A stretch of 60,777 bases of DNA from Desulfobacterales bacterium (lineage in GTDB: Bacteria > Desulfobacterota > Desulfobacteria > Desulfobacterales > JAHDSC01): the NCBI GenBank assembly GCA_016931455.1, contig JAFGES010000005.1:1-60777 (forward strand). The letters are read 5' to 3'. Below the pieces are notes generated by a model. That model was given only the letters and a program-made list of their open reading frames with translations, searched no databases and was not told where the DNA came from. Below, piece after piece: positions 53,008 through 60,777 of this stretch (within the stretch, counting starts at the first letter, position 1; each line of letters begins with the position of its first letter). The position numbers were made by a program, and so were the translations under genes.

Positions 53008-53380
53008 CGTCCACATCCATTTTTTCACCCGGAGCGGATTTGCTAAGATCTCATGCGATCAGCCGTTGGAAGTCCTCCAGTACAGTCAACACAGACAACC
53101 CCGATTCCTACCCCGACCGATGAGGATAATAATCAGTGCGCTGTGTTAATAAATACCGTATTTTTTGAGTCCTCGAAAAAAATTAATTTCGCCGCCCCTT
53201 TGCCTGCGCTATCAAGCTCTCTTCTGCTGAAATTTGTATTGCTTTTTTTTTGAAAATCCTTATTATCCCGCGCCGCTGGATTATATTTCACATATTGATA
53301 CGTAACGATTACGGTAGGTAAGTAGGCTTTTCCGAGCCGGTCCTTGGACAAAGTCGGAAACTGCAGGATGGCATTTAAAC

Positions 53381-53882
53381 TTGAATATAAATGATATACT
53401 GTCTCTTTCTTACGAAATTTCCAGAATATATCGCAGCATCGACCGTAAAACAAACCGACTTCAGCAAGTCGCCGCCCTGCGCTGCCCTGATGGATGTGGG
53501 GCCTGCTGCGAAACTCAGCAGATAGAAGCGACCGTTCTGGAGGCGATTCCGATCGCCGAAGCCATTTTTGAACAGGGAGAAGAAATTTCGGTTCCTTTGT
53601 CGTCTCTTCGGTTTCGCGAGCAGAAGAAACAAGTTGGGCGAGCTTGAATTCAGCCCTTGCAAACGCATGACGGTTGCTTCTCCGGACGGCGTTCAACGCG
53701 CTCGAATAGGGGTTTCCGCAGGGTTGCGGGTGCCGGTTTACCAGGAATCCTTCATGCGAATCGCCGTATTAAATCCGACCATCGGTTTTCGAAGACGCCC
53801 TATAAATCTGGCTATCAAGGAGGCACTGGAATATCTTTATCGGCGACAGCCGAGAGGTTTTGAGACGGCAAAAGCCGTTTAA
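53381..53882 (+). pseudogene. Frameshifted YkgJ-type cysteine cluster protein
   Basis: The 5' frame (from 53381) encodes an N-terminal helix and CPDGCGACCET, the CxxxCxxCC iron or zinc cluster motif of YkgJ proteins, followed by EAIPIAEAIFEQGEE. The 3' frame (from about 53586, another phase) continues as FLCRLFGFASRRN, SPCKRM and VPVYQESFMRIAVLNP, which is the second half of the same family. Between the two parts about 20 residues, including the expected second cysteine pair, are missing. One gene has thus suffered deletion and frameshift. Confidence 0.72.
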
Positions 53883-54205
53883 TAGGGGTCTTTTCCGTAA
53901 AAGTACTTTTCAAGTGCCAACTTATTCTCTCCCTTTTAGTAGTGCTTAAACAAATTTGATATTATAAATGCAATAGTGCTGCCGGATACAATTATATTTC
54001 ATGTTCTGATCTTTTAGGCAACTTTCCAAGATATGTCCAACGACAATGGGTTATTTTACTCTTGACATAAGGGGATCTTATTGATGTTAATTTAAAGTAT
54101 ATAAAGATTCTCTCTAAAGTCCTGGTATTCCGACAGGACTAGGAAGATAAAGTATACCACATCCTGAAAACGAGATTGCAATAAGCAAGATAGGTGTAAA
54201 AAAAC
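53883..54205. promoter_or_regulatory. Promoter and leader region of the helicase gene
   Basis: TTGACA at 54062-54067 and TGTTAA at 54085-54090 with 17 bases between form a plausible promoter. An inverted repeat AGTCCTG/CAGGACT follows at 54118-54140 in the leader. A 12-base palindrome AAAAGTACTTTT sits at 53899-53910. No gene is seen in this spacer. Confidence 0.4.
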
Positions 54206-56698
54206 ATGTCTTTCACAACCTTTTCAAACCATGAACTTCAACTGGCCGAAGACTTTGTTCAACACACCGGCTGCAACATCTTTCTGACTGGTAAGGCCGG
54301 CACGGGCAAAACCACCTTTCTGCATTATCTGAAAAAAAAGACGGCAAAAAGAATGATTGTCACCGCCCCTACCGGCGTAGCCGCCATCAATGCCGGCGGC
54401 GTCACACTCCATTCTTTTTTTCAGTTGCCCTTTGGACCGTTTTTACCGGGCAGCGAGTCATATGAGCGTAATAGGCAACACCTGTTCCGGTTCAGCAAGG
54501 AAAAAAAACGGATTATTCAGGGCCTTGATTTGCTGGTGATTGACGAAATCAGCATGGTACGAGCGGATTTGCTCGATGCAGTCAATAAGGTGCTGCGCCG
54601 TCATCGCCGCAATGACCGACCCTTTGGCGGAGTGCAGTTGCTGATGATCGGGGATCTGCATCAGCTCTCTCCTGTGGCAAAGGAAGAGGAATGGCAGATG
54701 TTACGGCAATTTTATGAATCGGTCTATTTTTTCAGCAGCCATGCCCTTAAAGCGACCCAACTGCTTACCATTGAATTAAAACATATTTATCGTCAGTCAG
54801 ATCCCCGTTTTATCGAGCTTCTTAACCAGGTGCGTGACAACAGGCTCGATGCCTCCGCCACTGCAGAACTGAACCGGCGTTATATTCAGGATTTCACACC
54901 AACGGACGGCCAGGGCTATATCACTCTAACCACCCACAACAGCAACGCCGATTCCATAAATCAATCCAGGCTTCGAGCCCTAACTGAAAAAGCATATTCT
55001 TTCAAAGCGGAAATTTCCGGAGATTTTCCCGAACACGCCTATCCGACCCAGGCTGTGCTTAAACTTAAAAAGGGCGCACAGGTGATGTTCCTTCGCAATG
55101 ACGCCTCTTCTGAAAAGCGCTATTTCAACGGGAAGATCGGCAAAATAAAAAAGATTTCCCAACAGACCCTAAGCGTCGTAGGCCCGGACGATTCAGAGGA
55201 GATTGTCGTTGAACCGACAGAATGGGAAAACATCAAATATACTTTGCACCCGGAAACCGGGGACATTCAAGAGGAAATCATCGGCAGATTCAGGCAATAC
55301 CCCCTGAAACCGGCCTGGGCCATCACCATCCATAAAAGTCAGGGGTTGACATTTGACAGGGCTGTCATTGATGCGAAATCCGTCTTCGCCCATGGTCAGG
55401 TCTACGTCGCCTTAAGCCGCTGTAAGACCCTTGAAGGAATGGTGCTGACATCAGCCATTCCTTCAAAGGGAATCGAAACGGACGAATCCGTCCTGAGCTT
55501 TGTGGAAAAGGCAAGGCAGAATCCGCCCTCCGAAACCCTTCTTAAAGCTGCTAAAATAAACTATCAGCAAGAACTGCTGCTGGATTGTTTTGATTTTCAA
55601 GTCATTAACAATCGTCTTCACTATCTTACCCGTCTTTTGCTGGGAAATGCCGGGCTGATTCAGATATCAGGCATAGCCGATATCAGCCGGTTGGAAAAAA
55701 CAGCCCGGGAAAATATCTTTGTAGTCAGTGAAAAATTTAAGCATCAATTGCGCACCATCTTTTCGGACGGCAGCCTGCCTGAATCCAATACCTATGTTCT
55801 GGAACGAATCCGCAAAGCCTCGGCATGGTTCCAGGATAAGTTCACCTTGATTTTCAATGATCTCTTCCAAAAACTTAACGTTGAAACAGACAATAAAGAG
55901 TTGGATAAAAAAATCGGCAATGCTCAAGATAACCTTAAAAAAGAAATCGCCGTGAAATTAGCGGGCATTAAATGTTGTGAAAAAGGATTTTCAACGTCGC
56001 ATTACCTGCGCGCCGTATCAGATGCCGAGGTTAAATTTACACCTGAAAGAACAAAAAAACACCGGGTCCCAGCCTACGCAGAATCAGACATCAACCATCC
56101 GGAGCTATTTAAGGAGCTTAAAGAGTGGCGCTCCCGCACAGCAAGGAAGGAAAGTATTGCCCATTTTCAGGTCTTACATCAACGGGTATTAATCCAGGTT
56201 GTTGTATGCCTGCCCGACAACACGGCTGATCTTAAAAAGATCAAAGGCATCGGCAAGAAAACCATCGAAAAATACGGCGAAGAACTTGCGGCAATGGTCT
56301 CGGCCTATCGTAAAAGACACGGGATAGACGAGGTTATATTGCCGGCTCCCAAAGAAGCGCCGGAAAAAAATGAATCTGCCTTCGGAAAGACAGCGCCTTC
56401 GGATACAAAACAGATCAGTTTCGATATGTTCAAAAAGGGACTAACGATTCCCCGGATTGCTGAAGAAAGAGGTCTGGTAGAATCCACCATCCAGGGGCAT
56501 TTGTGTTTTTTTGTGGAAAACGGTGAATTGGATATAGGCAAGCTGCTTTCACCTGAAAGACAAAGCGCCATTGAAAATAAACTGGCTGCAGCCTCCGATA
56601 ATTCCCTCAAGGCAGTAAAAAACGAGCTGGGAGACGAATACTCCTATGGCGAAATCAAACTGATGCTGGCACACCAAAGATACCTGGCATCAAAATAA
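54206..56698 (+). CDS. Pif1-like helicase with HRDC and RecQ-type C-terminal HTH domains
   Basis: An 830-residue superfamily 1B helicase. Walker A is FLTGKAGTGKTTFL, followed by VTAPTGVAAINAGGVTLHSFF, Walker B VIDEISMVRADLLDAV and the C-terminal motifs GAQVMFLRND and AITIHKSQGLTFDRAVID. After about residue 640 an HRDC domain is seen (FQVLHQRVLIQ, LKKIKGIGKKTIEKYGEEL), and the last 100 residues form an HTH_40-type domain (SFDMFKKGLTIPRIAEERGL, STIQGHLCFFVENGEL) as in long RecQ proteins. Such fusions unwind forked or G-rich DNA. The gene is solitary. Confidence 0.9.
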   Translation: MSFTTFSNHELQLAEDFVQHTGCNIFLTGKAGTGKTTFLHYLKKKTAKRMIVTAPTGVAAINAGGVTLHSFFQLPFGPFLPGSESYERNRQHLFRFSKEKKRIIQGLDLLVIDEISMVRADLLDAVNKVLRRHRRNDRPFGGVQLLMIGDLHQLSPVAKEEEWQMLRQFYESVYFFSSHALKATQLLTIELKHIYRQSDPRFIELLNQVRDNRLDASATAELNRRYIQDFTPTDGQGYITLTTHNSNADSINQSRLRALTEKAYSFKAEISGDFPEHAYPTQAVLKLKKGAQVMFLRNDASSEKRYFNGKIGKIKKISQQTLSVVGPDDSEEIVVEPTEWENIKYTLHPETGDIQEEIIGRFRQYPLKPAWAITIHKSQGLTFDRAVIDAKSVFAHGQVYVALSRCKTLEGMVLTSAIPSKGIETDESVLSFVEKARQNPPSETLLKAAKINYQQELLLDCFDFQVINNRLHYLTRLLLGNAGLIQISGIADISRLEKTARENIFVVSEKFKHQLRTIFSDGSLPESNTYVLERIRKASAWFQDKFTLIFNDLFQKLNVETDNKELDKKIGNAQDNLKKEIAVKLAGIKCCEKGFSTSHYLRAVSDAEVKFTPERTKKHRVPAYAESDINHPELFKELKEWRSRTARKESIAHFQVLHQRVLIQVVVCLPDNTADLKKIKGIGKKTIEKYGEELAAMVSAYRKRHGIDEVILPAPKEAPEKNESAFGKTAPSDTKQISFDMFKKGLTIPRIAEERGLVESTIQGHLCFFVENGELDIGKLLSPERQSAIENKLAAASDNSLKAVKNELGDEYSYGEIKLMLAHQRYLASK

Positions 56699-56750
56699 AG
56701 AAATGGGATGGGTGTTTCCCATTTGCTGTTACCACCCACCAGCATTGATA

Positions 56751-57014
56751 TTACAACTCACCTTTATATGTCGAAGACCAACCTAATAAAGCTCTAAGTT
56801 TTTGACCTGGATTGAATTTAAACGCACATGAATCACCCCGACGATCTAAATAAAACCCACCAAATCCTGTAATTGAGACGCCACTACCATCTCGAAAAGT
56901 TTCATACAGGGTATTTGTCACTGCATCAAGCCATTCGCCGGCCCTTTTTTCATCACACTGCATTTTTGATGAAAGCTTGTGTACAAACTCTTTTTTCGAT
57001 AAAGAATTACTCAT
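56751..57014 (-). CDS. HU-family DNA-binding protein
   Basis: An 87-residue protein with the HU/IHF fold: SKKEFVHKLSSKM helix, a second helix GEWLDAVTNTLYETFRDG, then VSITGFGGFYLDRRG leading into a beta arm and the end FNPGQKLRALLGW. The DNA-binding arm is atypical (DSCAFKFNPG where AR-N-GETI is usual), so the DNA contact may differ from standard HU. It should act as a nucleoid protein or as an accessory factor. Confidence 0.85.
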   Translation of the reverse strand: MSNSLSKKEFVHKLSSKMQCDEKRAGEWLDAVTNTLYETFRDGSGVSITGFGGFYLDRRGDSCAFKFNPGQKLRALLGWSSTYKGEL

Positions 57015-57121
57015 TTCTCATATTCATCAAGTTGCCTAACGCAGGCAGATTGCCAGATTGTATCTTCAAGGAAATCAGTGATACAAAAAATAATTCGGAA
57101 CACTGCCGTGTTGGAAAATTT

Positions 57122-57784
57122 TTAAAATTTTATTGGTATTGAAGAATCTTCCGCATTATCATTTTTTTGAATTAAGAAATCAATAATTTTCCTTTTAGTC
57201 GTATTCGGTTCGAATAAATCACGAAGAGCGTATAAAGCTTCATAGCCATCCGGAATTGTGGCGTAATAAAAATCCTGTGCCAGTTCAGAAAAGGTTTCAG
57301 GGTTGTTTTCTTTTATACACGCACGCGTATAATACTTGATAAGAATGCTGAGAATATTTTCAAATTCATGGAAATAGACAAGATCAGCCAGCAGGTCAAT
57401 CCGTGCAGGATAATGATCAAGACCATACAAAATAAGAGACTTCAGATTTTGATTCGCCATCTTGAAGTATTTTCTTATCAAAGGAAGGTTTGGCTCCTTA
57501 GCGTCTTTGACCTTGAAAAATGTCGTTAAAATTCTTTCAGAAAATTCCTGATCACCTTCAAAATATTCAACCAGATCCCTTTGATCCCGGTTTTCCGGTT
57601 GAGCATTTTTTTCCTCAACCTCCTCGGGGTCATCGTCATTATAGTATTGAAAGCCGATTTTTTCCAATTCTGAGATGTAGTTATCGGGTTTTGTTCGAAA
57701 TATTTCATCCACTTGATCGCGGATAATTTCATCCTTCAATCTTTGATAATCATTTAAAATATCGTCTTTTTGTTTTTTTCTCAT
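57122..57784 (-). CDS. Conserved hypothetical protein, 220 residues, duplicated nearby
   Basis: A helical, acidic protein with no recognised domain. It opens MRKKQKDDILNDYQRL, has a charged central region (EEVEEKNAQPENRDQRD), and ends with DFYYATIPDGYEALYALRDL and a polar tail. The central helices (LILYGLDHYPARIDLLADLVYF, ILSILIKYYTRACI) look like repeat-type helices but no motif is assigned. A shortened, broken copy is found at 49556-49808. ATG 57784 was preferred to a start three codons upstream because the copy shares it. Confidence 0.6.
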   Translation of the reverse strand: MRKKQKDDILNDYQRLKDEIIRDQVDEIFRTKPDNYISELEKIGFQYYNDDDPEEVEEKNAQPENRDQRDLVEYFEGDQEFSERILTTFFKVKDAKEPNLPLIRKYFKMANQNLKSLILYGLDHYPARIDLLADLVYFHEFENILSILIKYYTRACIKENNPETFSELAQDFYYATIPDGYEALYALRDLFEPNTTKRKIIDFLIQKNDNAEDSSIPIKF

Positions 57785-57900
57785 AACACACAAATATTTT
57801 AATAAACAATAATATGGTCTACTTGGGTACTTCCATCCTCGTCGGCAAAGTTACATTTTTGATAAGATGATATTTTTCTTTATCCATAAACAACTCCGCA

Positions 57901-58368
57901 CTAATTCCGGGCTGTAACTACCGGCATCGCCTTCGGTGTAATCGCCGGTTTCCAGCGGGGATTGATGGTTTTGAACCATTGCACCATCGAATGTAGGGGC
58001 GAACCTGTGTGTTCGCCCTTGTTGGAATCATTGCCACTATTAGGGCAGACACACAGGTCTGCCCCTACAGATGCGGGATCAACATGTGTAAGGGTGTTAT
58101 CAATTATTTCGATAATTCCATGAAAATGATTTGGCATCACAATTTGTTCATGCAATCTAATGTTCTGATATTTGTGTTTCAATTCATTCCACCATTTATT
58201 TGCCATCTTACCCGCATCACTTAAAACCATTGCTCCATTTTCAATTTTCCCGAACAAACATAATCGGTCTTGTGTGCAAATGGTAATAAAATACAATCCT
58301 GCATGTGAATAGTCATATCCTTTTAATCGTATAGATCGACGGTGGTGTATGTCCGGATTGTATTTCAT
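57901..58368 (-). pseudogene. REP-associated tyrosine transposase, C-terminally degraded
   Basis: A 155-codon Y1/HUH transposase of the RAYT type. The opening DIHHRRSIRLKGYDYSHAGLYFITICTQ and the metal-binding HUH motif in VMPNHFHGII are intact. After residue 90 the frame crosses two REP palindromes and continues SMVQWFKTINPRW, then loses similarity, so the C-terminal part that carries the catalytic Tyr is missing. The protein is probably inactive in catalysis. Confidence 0.7.
57993..58068. repeat. Pair of inverted REP palindromes (REPIN-like) inside the transposase gene
   Basis: The first palindrome starts GTAGGGGCGAACC at 57993 and folds with GTTCGCCC; the second ends in GTCTGCCCCTAC at 58068 and folds with AGGGCAGAC. 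They are in opposite orientation, as in a REPIN, the form mobilised by RAYT enzymes. Both keep the reading frame open. Confidence 0.75.
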
Positions 58369-58393
58369 GATATTTCCTCATCCATCATCAAAT

Positions 58394-58406
58394 GTAGGGG
58401 CGAACC
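58394..58406. repeat. Single REP half-element upstream of the transposase
   Basis: GTAGGGGCGAACC repeats exactly the first 13 bases of the element at 57993, with a similar preceding ATCxAAT context. It lies 26 bases before the transposase start codon, and the complementary half is missing. Confidence 0.65.
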
Positions 58407-58782
58407 AGCATTTCCTTACCAAAGCGGTGTTGCTTAATCAAGGAATTTACTCTAAGGGTACAACTGTTTTACAGCTATCCTACCTAAAAAATAACATTAT
58501 CCCAGTGAAACAATCTCCAAAATAGATAAGCTATTCCTGAGACGTTATATATTCTTTCAAATCAAACCCATCAGCTCTAAATTTTAGCAATAATTGCGGG
58601 CAATTTATTCAACTTACAGTCCCAAGGGGGGGATTAATTATAAAGATAATTGCTGTTTTAAATTCTTTTTGATTGATAAATATTAATAAGGAGTATATAG
58701 ATATAAAAATAGGTCTGTAAGCTGGTTAAAATCTGTCACTAATTTTAGGGACTTCGGCTTGCAGCGGTTTACAAATGTGATG
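58407..58782. other. Noncoding spacer and leader before the helicase gene
   Basis: AT-rich sequence without a supported coding frame. A GGGGGGG run lies at about 58626. The stretch from about 58695 to 58782 probably belongs to the helicase 5' leader; it may fold, but no known RNA class was recognised. Confidence 0.45.
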
Positions 58783-58812
58783 CCGTCCGGATCTACCTGG
58801 ACGGTTTTTTTA
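58783..58812 (+). terminator. Intrinsic-terminator-like hairpin in the leader of the DEAD-box gene
   Basis: CCGTCC at 58783-58788 pairs with GGACGG at 58799-58804, with an inner GG/CC match and an eight-base T run directly after. It lies 68 bases before the helicase start codon, in the direction of transcription, so it may be an attenuator; it could instead end an upstream small transcript. Confidence 0.65.
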
Positions 58813-58879
58813 TGGATAACAAAGCAGGAAGCGATCTTTGAATCCGTTTCCTGCTTATTTTTTTGAGAGAAAAACTTCA

Positions 58880-60556
58880 ATGAGTTTCAAAACATTAGGG
58901 CTTAGGGCGGAATTGGTTAAAGCGGTGGAGGCTCTGGGATTTCAGACGCCGATGCCGATTCAGGAAAAGGCGATACCCGTGCTTCTTTCCGGTGAAAAGG
59001 ACTTTGTAGGACTGGCACAGACGGGAACCGGTAAAACCGGTGCATATGGCTTGCCGCTGATTCAGCAAATCGATTTGACGCTGTCCAGGCCGCAGGGAAT
59101 CGTGATCTGTCCGACTCGGGAGCTATGTCTTCAGATTACGGATGATCTTAAAAATTTTTCTAAATATTTAAAAGGCATTCATATTCTCGCAGTATATGGT
59201 GGGGCAAGTATATCCGACCAGATCCGGCAGATCAAAAACAGGCCGCAGATTATTGTCGCCACACCCGGCCGGCTTCTTGATCTAATCAACCGTAAGGTAG
59301 TGAACCTGTCTGAGATTTTATATGCGATTTTAGATGAAGCCGATGAAATGCTGAATATGGGTTTTCAGGAAGATATCGACCTTATTCTTGAGAAAATGCC
59401 GAAACATAAAAAGGTCTGGCTGTTTTCCGCAACCATGCCGAAGGGAGTTGCGGCCATTGCTCGAAATTACCTCAACAATCCGGTGGAAGTTACTGTGGGC
59501 AGCCTAAATTGTAGCCCTAAGAACATTGTGCATAATTGCTATGTACTTCACGAAAAGCACCGATATCAGGGTTTGAAAAGAATCATAGACTTTACGCCCG
59601 AAATTTTCGGGCTGGTTTTCTGCAGAACCCGGAAAGAAACCCAGACCATAGCTGAAGCACTGATGCAGGATGGCTATCAGGCCGAAGCCATTCATGGTGA
59701 TTTGTCTCAGGCCCAACGCGATTACGTCATGCAAAGGTTCAGACAGAAGACGATTCAGATTCTTGTGGCCACGGATGTTGCCGCCAGGGGACTGGATGTG
59801 GATGATATCACCCATGTGATCCATTACAACCTTCCGGATGAGACCGAAGCCTATACCCATCGCAGTGGCCGGACGGCACGTGCCGGAAAGTCCGGCGTTT
59901 CCATCGCGTTGATCAACACGAAGCAAATGCGTCGAATTCGTGAGCTCGAAAAAAGGGGCAAAATTCAGTTTGAGTTTTGCAAAATACCGGATGGACGAGC
60001 CATTTGTGAAAAACAACTGTTCGGTTTAGTGGATAAAATCGTTCATACGGATGTGAACCGAAAAGAGATCGCAGACTATCTTCCCGCTGTTTACGATGCC
60101 TTGGATAATTTTGACAAGGATGAGTTGATCAAACGTTTTGTTTCAGCAGAGTTTAATCGATTCATCGAGTATTACCGCCATACCGATGACATCAATGTTA
60201 ATATCGGCTCTAAAAAAGCTGCCGTTTCTAAAACTGTAAAAACTGCAAAAAGAAAAGACCGCCTCAAAGAAAAAAAGACGCAACGTTTTCTTATTAACGT
60301 CGGTCGGTTGGATAAAATCAACGAAGGGGCAATTGTTCGGTTTGTCTGCGACAATTCCGGTATCCGGTCAAGCATGATCGGCGAAATCGACTTGGATAGC
60401 GAATTCTCATTTTTTGAAGTGGAAAAAAGTGTCGCCGGAAGAGTCCGAGATTCTTTCAACAACGCAAGACTTGACGGCAGACCGGTCCAAATTCGAAGAG
60501 TGCTCGAGAAGAAAAATCAACGGAAAAGAAAACGTTCGGCACCATCGGCTCAGTGA
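58880..60556 (+). CDS. DEAD-box RNA helicase with DbpA-type RNA-binding domain
   Basis: A 558-residue helicase of the DeaD/CsdA type. Motifs in order: Q motif around FQTPMPIQEKAIP, Walker A AQTGTGKTGA, PTRELC, DEADEML, SAT, FCRTRKE, ATDVAARGLDV and HRSGRTARAGK. After a basic linker (about 455-480) a DbpA RNA-binding domain follows (FLINVGRLDKINEGAIVRFV to the end), so RNA or ribosome-assembly substrates are expected. ATG 58880 has a GAGAG site; an upstream start would lie at the attenuator. The last 220 bases of the window hold no gene. Confidence 0.94.
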   Translation: MSFKTLGLRAELVKAVEALGFQTPMPIQEKAIPVLLSGEKDFVGLAQTGTGKTGAYGLPLIQQIDLTLSRPQGIVICPTRELCLQITDDLKNFSKYLKGIHILAVYGGASISDQIRQIKNRPQIIVATPGRLLDLINRKVVNLSEILYAILDEADEMLNMGFQEDIDLILEKMPKHKKVWLFSATMPKGVAAIARNYLNNPVEVTVGSLNCSPKNIVHNCYVLHEKHRYQGLKRIIDFTPEIFGLVFCRTRKETQTIAEALMQDGYQAEAIHGDLSQAQRDYVMQRFRQKTIQILVATDVAARGLDVDDITHVIHYNLPDETEAYTHRSGRTARAGKSGVSIALINTKQMRRIRELEKRGKIQFEFCKIPDGRAICEKQLFGLVDKIVHTDVNRKEIADYLPAVYDALDNFDKDELIKRFVSAEFNRFIEYYRHTDDINVNIGSKKAAVSKTVKTAKRKDRLKEKKTQRFLINVGRLDKINEGAIVRFVCDNSGIRSSMIGEIDLDSEFSFFEVEKSVAGRVRDSFNNARLDGRPVQIRRVLEKKNQRKRKRSAPSAQ

Positions 60557-60777
60557 CAAAATCCTTGAAAAGTGTAAACCTTGGTTTGGCTGACAGCTCG
60601 GCCGTTAAATTCATCATTAAAATTCTCCCCTCCCCTTTGTAGGAATGAAAATTTTTATTATCCGAAAAATTTCATAAAAGTTTTCTGATTACTAAAGTTT
60701 CGCAGATGTTATCCGCATCTGCCGTATAATGGTATCTTCAATGATATCGATAAAATGGAATAAAATATCAGGTTCAA

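Noticed and set aside
53133-53696. 187-codon minus-strand frame opposite the broken YkgJ gene
   Set aside because: The plus strand shows clear family similarity in two frames, so the minus frame is its shadow.
1-60777. CRISPR array
   Set aside because: No regularly spaced direct repeats with spacers were seen; the only short repeats are the heptamers at 91-122 and the REP elements.

Overview
The window looks like a chromosomal segment of a sulfate-reducing-type Desulfobacterota (former Deltaproteobacteria, probably Desulfobacterales). This is inferred from the gene order xerC-hslV-hslU-argB-argD-argF-argG-argH-lysA-dapF, the overall protein character and the moderately AT-rich base use; no 16S rRNA gene is present to confirm it.

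Layout. 1-5650: small accessory genes (CsaA-like protein, VapBC toxin-antitoxin pair with the relic of a second antitoxin, an orphan response regulator, the repair pair nth-xthA, a DUF4389 membrane protein) separated by AT-rich spacers. 6078-27700: a long, almost entirely plus-strand housekeeping block covering the envelope (murJ, ftsB), coenzyme A synthesis (coaBC), base-excision repair (family 4 UDG), membrane quality control (NfeD protease with slipin), XerC, the HslVU protease, the complete arginine branch from acetylglutamate to arginine, lysine/diaminopimelate synthesis, folK, a transaldolase-family aldolase and pgsA. It ends at two tRNA genes (Gly-GCC, Cys-GCA) and a strong terminator.

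27979-34036 (minus strand): a complete, co-directional RiPP biosynthetic operon and the most interesting part of the window. In transcription order it encodes an HPr-kinase-like protein, a PqqD-type peptide-binding chaperone, a radical SAM/SPASM enzyme, a very small ORF that I read as the precursor peptide (46 residues, 31655-31795, ending in CPPCS), an S26 signal-peptidase-like protein, an ABC ATPase and permease, and a nucleotidyltransferase. A sigma-54-like promoter and a perfect 26-bp palindrome lie upstream. The predicted product is an exported, radical-SAM-modified peptide whose C-terminal Ser may be phosphorylated or otherwise capped.

34465-58400: an accessory region of mixed origin. 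It holds a primase-like gene, an unknown 374-residue protein, and a TetR-AcrA-AcrB-OprM efflux operon. acrA is split by an antisense group II intron, and the intron's reverse transcriptase is itself split by a large-serine-recombinase element (three nested layers). Then come an AEC transporter, an IS110 fragment, an ABC-F ATPase, a broken YkgJ-type gene, a Pif1-like helicase with HRDC domain, an HU protein, a 223-residue-class gene with an internally deleted second copy 8 kb away, and a REP-associated transposase with REP palindromes inside and beside it. The window closes with a DEAD-box RNA helicase behind an intrinsic-terminator-like leader.
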